This document shows positions 7,409 through 10,853 of a stretch of 10,853 nucleotides of DNA, piece after piece (position 1 is the stretch's first letter; each line of letters starts with the position of its first letter). Source of the stretch: Candidatus Sumerlaeota bacterium (GTDB lineage Bacteria > Sumerlaeota > Sumerlaeia > MWCT01); NCBI GenBank assembly GCA_026398545.1, contig JAPLSR010000046.1, positions 1-10,853 on the forward strand, written 5' to 3'. The position numbers and the translations under genes are program-made. The notes under the pieces are model-generated. The model searched no databases, was not told the origin of the DNA, and worked only from the letters and a program-made list of their open reading frames with translations.

Positions 7409-7519
7409 TTATCTTTTCTTGTAATCCACACAGGCGGTGGCGTTGGGGCGTTCGCGGTTGGTGCAGGCGTTGGGATAGTCATAACGGCAGGTGTCGCAGA
7501 GGAACTCCTCTTCAATCAT
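7409..7519 (-). CDS. 36-residue four-cysteine protein, putative metal-binding microprotein
   Basis: A short gene between gspG and the ABC ATPase gene. The peptide begins MIEEEFLCDTC and has cysteines at 8, 11, 19 and 30 (C-x2-C-x7-C-x10-C), acidic residues at the front and a basic YKKR end. The spacing suits a single Zn2+ or Fe-S site, but no known fold is implied. Support for it being real: same strand as its neighbours, a tight fit in the 180-base gap, GAAGAAG about 7 bases before the ATG, GC-rich codons like the flanking genes although the bases just upstream are AT-rich, and a cysteine pattern unlikely by chance. An in-frame GTG at 7558 would give 49 residues by adding a basic helix-like lead (LNKLKRLLKKIL), but it has poor ribosome-site support. 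Function unknown. Confidence 0.6.
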   Translation of the reverse strand: MIEEEFLCDTCRYDYPNACTNRERPNATACVDYKKR

Positions 7520-7567
7520 TAATATCTTCTTCAACAAACGCTTCAGTTTATTTAACACTTGTTATTT

Positions 7568-8008
7568 TTACTTTTCGCTTTCCTTCGTCCAGTTGACAAT
7601 ATCATCATCCGTGCCATCCTTTTTGTCCTTGCCGGTGGAGTAAAGGTCATAATCATCAGGGTTATGCTCACCGGGGCATTTATAAATGAACTTTTGTCCA
7701 TAAGCATCTTTGGGAACTTCCCTGAGGTAAGACGAGTCACCCCAGTCATCCTTTTCAACATCGCTGGGGCATTTGACAAGCGCCTCAAGTCCCTGTTCGG
7801 TCGTGGGATAGGAGCCTACTTTCATTTCATACTCTTGGAGGGCGGTTTCAGTATTTTTCATGCCTGCCTCTGTTGCCTTTATTTTTGCCCAGTTGGCTTT
7901 CCTGGCAAGGTTCGGAACGGCGATGGCGGCAAGGATGCCGATAATAACCACCACAAACATGATTTCCAGAAATGTAAAACCCCTCTTTGTATATCGCCGA
8001 ATTCTCAT
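7568..8008 (-). CDS. gspG: Type II secretion major pseudopilin, GspG-like
   Basis: A 146-residue prepilin-like protein that would assemble into the inner-membrane-anchored pseudopilus. The basic leader ends at G10, followed by FTFLE with Glu at mature position 5 (E15) and a hydrophobic helix to about residue 31; this is the class III cleavage and methylation site for prepilin peptidase. YPTTEQGL (67-74) and the C-terminal Asp-rich loop around YSTGKDKKDGTDDDIVNW (123-140) are GspG hallmarks, the latter being the Ca2+ site. Cysteines 80 and 111 flank the middle region and might pair in the periplasm. ATG 8008 has AAGGGG at 9 bases; the TTG at 8017 abuts that site and is unlikely. No other secretion genes are nearby, so its partners (GspE, F, D, O) must lie elsewhere. 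It follows dnaA by 76 bases. Confidence 0.9.
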   Translation of the reverse strand: MRIRRYTKRGFTFLEIMFVVVIIGILAAIAVPNLARKANWAKIKATEAGMKNTETALQEYEMKVGSYPTTEQGLEALVKCPSDVEKDDWGDSSYLREVPKDAYGQKFIYKCPGEHNPDDYDLYSTGKDKKDGTDDDIVNWTKESEK

Positions 8009-8017
8009 ATGTCTCAA

Positions 8018-8023
8018 CCCCTT
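8018..8023 (-). promoter_or_regulatory. Ribosome site AAGGGG that fixes the gspG start at 8008
   Basis: On the minus strand AAGGGG stands 9 bases before ATG 8008 but touches the in-frame TTG at 8017. It therefore supports the ATG and argues against the longer reading. Confidence 0.6.
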
Positions 8024-8084
8024 ACTTCTTAAAGGTAAGCATCAATTTATCACAGAAATGAACCAACTTTGCAAATGCTGATTA

Positions 8085-9452
8085 TTATGACTTTTCTCTG
8101 ATGCTTTTGGTTAGATAATTGACCATACTCTCCAGATTACGGTCCTTTTCAAGTGTTTTTTCAATCTTGCGGCAGGCATAAAGGATGGATGAGTGGTCGC
8201 GTCCGCCGAAATAAACACCGATTTCGGGCAGGGATTTGGAGGAGAGCTTCCGGCAGAGATACTGTGCAACATGGCGGGGCATGGAATATTTCCTTCCACG
8301 GGCGTGCCCTATCAGGTCAGCAAGCTTGATATCAAAATATTCACAAACGGCAGCCTGGATGGTGGCAATTGAGACCTCCTCCCTTGCATTGCCTGTCAAA
8401 AGGTCGCCAATGACCTCTCTGGCGAGGAATGTGTTGAGTGTTTTCTTTTTGTGGAGCGTAATGTAAGCCTGAAGGCGGATAAGCGCCCCCTCAAGGAAGC
8501 GCACATTCGTATCAATCCGCTCCGCAATATAAACCAGCACATCATCCGGCAGTTGCAGACCGGTGGGCTCTGCCTTTTTCCGGAGGATAGCGATGCGGGT
8601 TTCCAGGTCAGGGGGCTGGATATCCACAATAAGTCCCCACTCAAAGCGGGAACGGAGCCGCTCTTCAAGGGCGATGAGTTCCTTGGGCGGGCGATCGCTT
8701 GAGATAACAATCTTTTTGGCGGAGTCATAAAGGGCGTTGAAGGTGTGGAAGAACTGGATTTGAGTTTGCTCCTTGCCTGCAAAGAACTGGACGTCATCAA
8801 GGAGCAGGAGGTCCACATTGCGGTAATAGTTGCGGAAGTTATACTTGCTGTCCTTGGCGTGGGCATTGATGAAATCATTCATGAACTGCTCGGATGTGAC
8901 ATACAGCACCACGCTTTTGGGGTCGGCGCGAAGGATTTCATGCCCTATTGCATGCATGAGGTGAGTCTTGCCCAATCCCGTGCCGCCATAGATAAATAAC
9001 GGGTTATATGACCGCGATGCGGGGTCGGCAACAGCCCGCGCGGCGGCATGGGCAAAACGGTTAGACTCGCCAACAACAAAGTTTTCAAAAGTGTAACGCT
9101 CGTTCATCCTCGTCCCCCCCGACCTCTGCTCCATTCCACCAGCAAGCGATACCGAATTGGTGTGAAACGCTGGAGTATTGTCGTCCGATTCTTCCTCACC
9201 GGAGTCGGAGGTCAGAAATTTTATCTCCGGGCGAAACCCCGTAATCTTGCCCACCGCTTCAAGGATGCGCTCATAATAATTGGAAAGAAGCCATTTGCGA
9301 TAAAGGTCACTCGGGACGACAAGATGCAATGTGTCGTGGTCAAAGGAATGGAACTGGACAGGGGCGAACCACGTTTCAAAACTGTTGGCGTCTATCTCCG
9401 GACGAAGGGCATCCAAAACATCTTCCCACATCTTCTCATTGATAGCAATCAT
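8085..9452 (-). CDS. dnaA: Chromosomal replication initiator DnaA
   Basis: A complete 455-residue DnaA, the AAA+ protein that binds DnaA boxes at the origin, opens the duplex and loads the helicase. Domain I (about 1-80) has the WFAPVQF-type helical start. A short linker (about 82-118) leads into the AAA+ domain, with Walker A GGTGLGKTH (156-164), Walker B LLLLDD (215-220), sensor I SSDRP (251-255), the arginine finger in RSRF (267-270) and sensor II around R318. Domain IV ends with the DNA-binding signature GGRDHSSILYACRKIE (416-431). The start ATG has AAAGG 8 bases upstream. dnaN, recF and gyrB, the common neighbours, are absent: a peptidase gene lies upstream and gspG downstream. The protein shows no sign of decay. 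Whether it is the only dnaA copy cannot be told here. Confidence 0.97.
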   Translation of the reverse strand: MIAINEKMWEDVLDALRPEIDANSFETWFAPVQFHSFDHDTLHLVVPSDLYRKWLLSNYYERILEAVGKITGFRPEIKFLTSDSGEEESDDNTPAFHTNSVSLAGGMEQRSGGTRMNERYTFENFVVGESNRFAHAAARAVADPASRSYNPLFIYGGTGLGKTHLMHAIGHEILRADPKSVVLYVTSEQFMNDFINAHAKDSKYNFRNYYRNVDLLLLDDVQFFAGKEQTQIQFFHTFNALYDSAKKIVISSDRPPKELIALEERLRSRFEWGLIVDIQPPDLETRIAILRKKAEPTGLQLPDDVLVYIAERIDTNVRFLEGALIRLQAYITLHKKKTLNTFLAREVIGDLLTGNAREEVSIATIQAAVCEYFDIKLADLIGHARGRKYSMPRHVAQYLCRKLSSKSLPEIGVYFGGRDHSSILYACRKIEKTLEKDRNLESMVNYLTKSIREKS

Positions 9453-9773
9453 GGGAGTAACCTTTTACGAATTGAGCAGGGGTCTGGCAAGAATTCACGG
9501 AAAGGGCATCAGCAGACTATTGAAAAACAACAACGAATTCCGACCATTCACACGAAAAAATGTATCAAACAATATAAAACAATCTTTCCTGTTGCAAAGA
9601 CCCTCAGAAGGTGAAAATCATCATGGTCAGAATATCAATAACTCAACAACACACTGGAACAAGACGCAGGACTTTCCAAATCCACTGCAAAATTACAATT
9701 ATTTATGTTCCCATTCAAAGGGAAAGCTCTTTTATATATAAATCAATGTCTTTTTAAAATTCAAGAATCTTTT
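9453..9773. other. AT-rich gap upstream of dnaA; probable promoter region
   Basis: 321 bases between the end of the peptidase gene and the dnaA start, rich in A and T, including TTTTATATATAAAT near 9730. I searched by eye for DnaA boxes (TTATNCACA and complement) and found none closer than two mismatches, for example CCATTCACA near 9545, so there is no support for an origin. A short inverted repeat, TTCCC-7-GGGAA near 9710-9726, lies after the peptidase gene but lacks a T-run on the minus strand; it is a weak terminator candidate at best. No gene is supported here. Confidence 0.5.
9569..9597 (-). promoter_or_regulatory. Possible dnaA promoter
   Basis: On the minus strand TTGCAA (9592-9597) and TATTGT (9569-9574) are 17 bases apart, each matching 4 of 6 consensus bases, and lie about 117 bases before the dnaA ATG. 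Placement is reasonable but the match is modest, and other AT-rich words nearby could serve. Confidence 0.25.
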
Positions 9774-10700
9774 TTAGTTTTTTTTCAAACGTCCACATAT
9801 ATATTCAACCGCAACATTTCCAATGATTTGCAGGCTAATGGGGGAACATTTGTCCGGCGTGTCTTCATGGGTATGCCAATAGGGATAGTCAAAATCGATG
9901 ATATCGACCCACGGAATTCCACGCTTCAGGAATGGCGCATGGTCGTCCATGAGGACAAAATCCTGCGGGATGGTTGAATAATGATAGGGCGCACGTCTCT
10001 GTGCCAGCTGGAAAAAGTCCCCCGTCATCTTACGGGCATGTTCCATGGATAACCGATCAGGTTTTACATTCAACTCACGGTCACCAACCATGTCAAAGTT
10101 GATTCCCGCCGTAATATGATAGTCCTGCAGGGAGTGCGAGGCAAAATACTGGGAGCCCAGACACCATTCCTCCATTGTGCCCGGCAGCCCCGCATCCTCA
10201 AGGTCAAAAAAGAGGAAAAGGATGCGGCCGGGATAGCGGCGTTCTTTCAACACACGGGCAATCTCGCAAAGAACGGCAACGCCCGAGGCGCCATCATTTG
10301 CCCCGATGATGGGACGGCGGCGCAGGGCGGGATTCGGGTCGCGCTCGGCAATAGGTCGTGTATCCCAATGAGCACTGAGGGCAAGAAGTTCGGAGGTGGG
10401 ACGCTCCCCCTGGTAAAGACCTATTATATTCACACCGGTTACAACACCACCCTGAAGACGGGAGCTGGCAGTGAAATACTGGCGTGTGATGGTGAGCCCG
10501 TATTGCCGTAGCTCCTTCTCTATAAATTCCATGCAGAGCCTGGAGGCTGGGGAACCGGCAACGCGCGGTCCAAAATCACATTGCCTCTTCAGAATCTCAA
10601 AGGCGCGAGTTCCATCAAACTCCACCCCGCTATCAGAGGCGACGCACACGCCGAGACACAGAATGAGATGGAGTGCCAAAATCTGGAATTGATGGAACAA
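9774..10700 (-). CDS. Exported M28 metallopeptidase, glutaminyl-peptide cyclotransferase-like
   Basis: A 308-residue predicted periplasmic or secreted zinc enzyme. A signal peptide (hydrophobic 7-20, likely cut after CVA at 19-21) leads into an M28-fold domain. Probable metal or catalytic residues in family order: H111 in SAHWDTRP, D136 in GANDGASG, the E168-D169 pair in FFDLEDAG, D203 in NFDMVGD and H276 in YWHTHEDTPD. The DDHAPFLKRGIPW block (252-264), together with WHT and the EWCLGSQYF insert (178-186), resembles glutaminyl cyclases and their bacterial relatives more than classic aminopeptidases. Both activities remain possible: cyclising N-terminal Gln to pyroglutamate, or removing residues from peptides. 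The second acidic residue of the pair is Asp instead of the Glu of animal enzymes. The start is TTG 10700, with GGCGG at 6 bases and a stop codon just upstream, so no ATG start exists for the full protein. Confidence 0.82.
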   Translation of the reverse strand: MFHQFQILALHLILCLGVCVASDSGVEFDGTRAFEILKRQCDFGPRVAGSPASRLCMEFIEKELRQYGLTITRQYFTASSRLQGGVVTGVNIIGLYQGERPTSELLALSAHWDTRPIAERDPNPALRRRPIIGANDGASGVAVLCEIARVLKERRYPGRILFLFFDLEDAGLPGTMEEWCLGSQYFASHSLQDYHITAGINFDMVGDRELNVKPDRLSMEHARKMTGDFFQLAQRRAPYHYSTIPQDFVLMDDHAPFLKRGIPWVDIIDFDYPYWHTHEDTPDKCSPISLQIIGNVAVEYICGRLKKN

Positions 10701-10706
10701 TTTTCA

Positions 10707-10711
10707 CCGCC
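10707..10711 (-). promoter_or_regulatory. Shine-Dalgarno GGCGG supporting the TTG start of the M28 gene
   Basis: On the minus strand GGCGGTGA matches the GGAGGTGA anti-16S complement with one mismatch. The GGCGG part lies 6 bases before TTG 10700. An in-frame TGA at 10704-10706 rules out a start further upstream. Confidence 0.55.
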
Positions 10712-10756
10712 GCCTGATGTGCAGTGTGTTATAAAATCTCCCGAAGCACCCTGACA

Positions 10757-10853
10757 TCAACCCTTAGCCTTCTGGATTCTGGCCCACTCCTCTGTCAATG
10801 TGACGGGGCGGTTACAGCCTGGTCTTTCCCTTGGGGAATCAGGGTCAACACAG
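10757..10853 (-). CDS. C-terminal end of an unknown protein (runs off the right edge)
   Basis: The last 31 codons of a minus-strand frame that stays open to the window edge and ends in TGA at 10757-10759; the other two minus frames are closed here. The peptide has cysteines at its first and thirteenth visible residues, a DPDSPRERPGC stretch and a charged, helix-like tail with TEEWARIQKAKG. I do not recognise it. It lies 56 bases before the TTG start of the peptidase gene, on the same strand, and could belong to the same transcript. So short a tail could also be chance. Confidence 0.35.
   Translation of the reverse strand, partial: CVDPDSPRERPGCNRPVTLTEEWARIQKAKG

Noticed and set aside
8009..8017. 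Longer gspG reading from TTG 8017
   Set aside because: The AAGGGG ribosome site abuts this TTG but is well spaced for ATG 8008, and the shorter leader is normal for pseudopilins.
7559..8032. 157-codon plus-strand open frame
   Set aside because: Antisense shadow of gspG; the hydrophobic run reflects the complement of the pseudopilin gene.
9535..9555. CCATTCACA as a DnaA box
   Set aside because: Two mismatches to TTATNCACA and no neighbouring boxes, so no origin call is justified.
9048..9614. 188-codon plus-strand open frame
   Set aside because: It lies antisense to the N-terminal part of dnaA and runs into the gap. The translation has no domain character, and dnaA is certain on the other strand.
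1..10853. CRISPR array, tRNA or rRNA genes, insertion sequence
   Set aside because: No regularly spaced repeats, no cloverleaf-like segments in the gaps, no transposase-like frame and no paired terminal inverted repeats were seen.

Overview
The window reads as ordinary bacterial chromosome of middling GC content, gene-dense, with one AT-rich interruption. The proteins (RuvC, RecD2, DnaA, a type II secretion pseudopilin, a Na+-type ABC exporter) are bacterial. The GspG-type pseudopilin points to a diderm with a type II secretion or related pilin machine. I cannot name the phylum from sequence alone. The style of GspG, with two cysteines around the 'PKD-YG' segment and an intact calcium loop, resembles non-proteobacterial lineages, but this is only an impression.

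Layout. The left edge holds the first 47 codons of ruvC on the minus strand. Divergent from it, on the plus strand, are a polytopic membrane protein of the GT-C glycosyltransferase type (278-1762) and a RecD2-type helicase (1759-3996), which overlap by ATGA. From about 3997 to 5226 the DNA turns visibly AT-rich. This stretch holds a 400-base gap without a convincing gene, one minus-strand gene for a predicted exported TPR-like protein (4402-5127) with its own promoter-like sequence, and short direct repeats. Everything to the right is on the minus strand. Read in the direction of transcription: the 3' end of an unknown small gene (10757-10853), an exported M28/glutaminyl-cyclase-like metallopeptidase (9774-10700), a 321-base gap, dnaA (8085-9452), a gspG-type major pseudopilin (7568-8008), a 36-residue four-cysteine protein (7409-7519), an ABC transporter ATPase (6485-7387) and its permease (5227-6492).

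How the genes relate. dnaA, gspG, the four-cysteine protein and the ABC pair are codirectional with gaps of 76, 48 and 21 bases and one 8-base overlap, so they may be read as one transcript. That would be an odd pairing of replication initiation with cell-envelope functions; dnaN and recF are not next to dnaA here. On the left, two DNA-repair genes (ruvC, recD2) flank a membrane glycosyltransferase-like gene.

I do not see a clearly new defence, mobile or RNA system. The items most worth a second look are the four-cysteine microprotein in the dnaA-gspG-ABC cluster, the dnaA context, and the AT-rich interval with its exported TPR-like protein, repeats and possible gene debris. Several starts look mis-callable: two TTG starts have good Shine-Dalgarno support, and two genes start downstream of the longest open frame.
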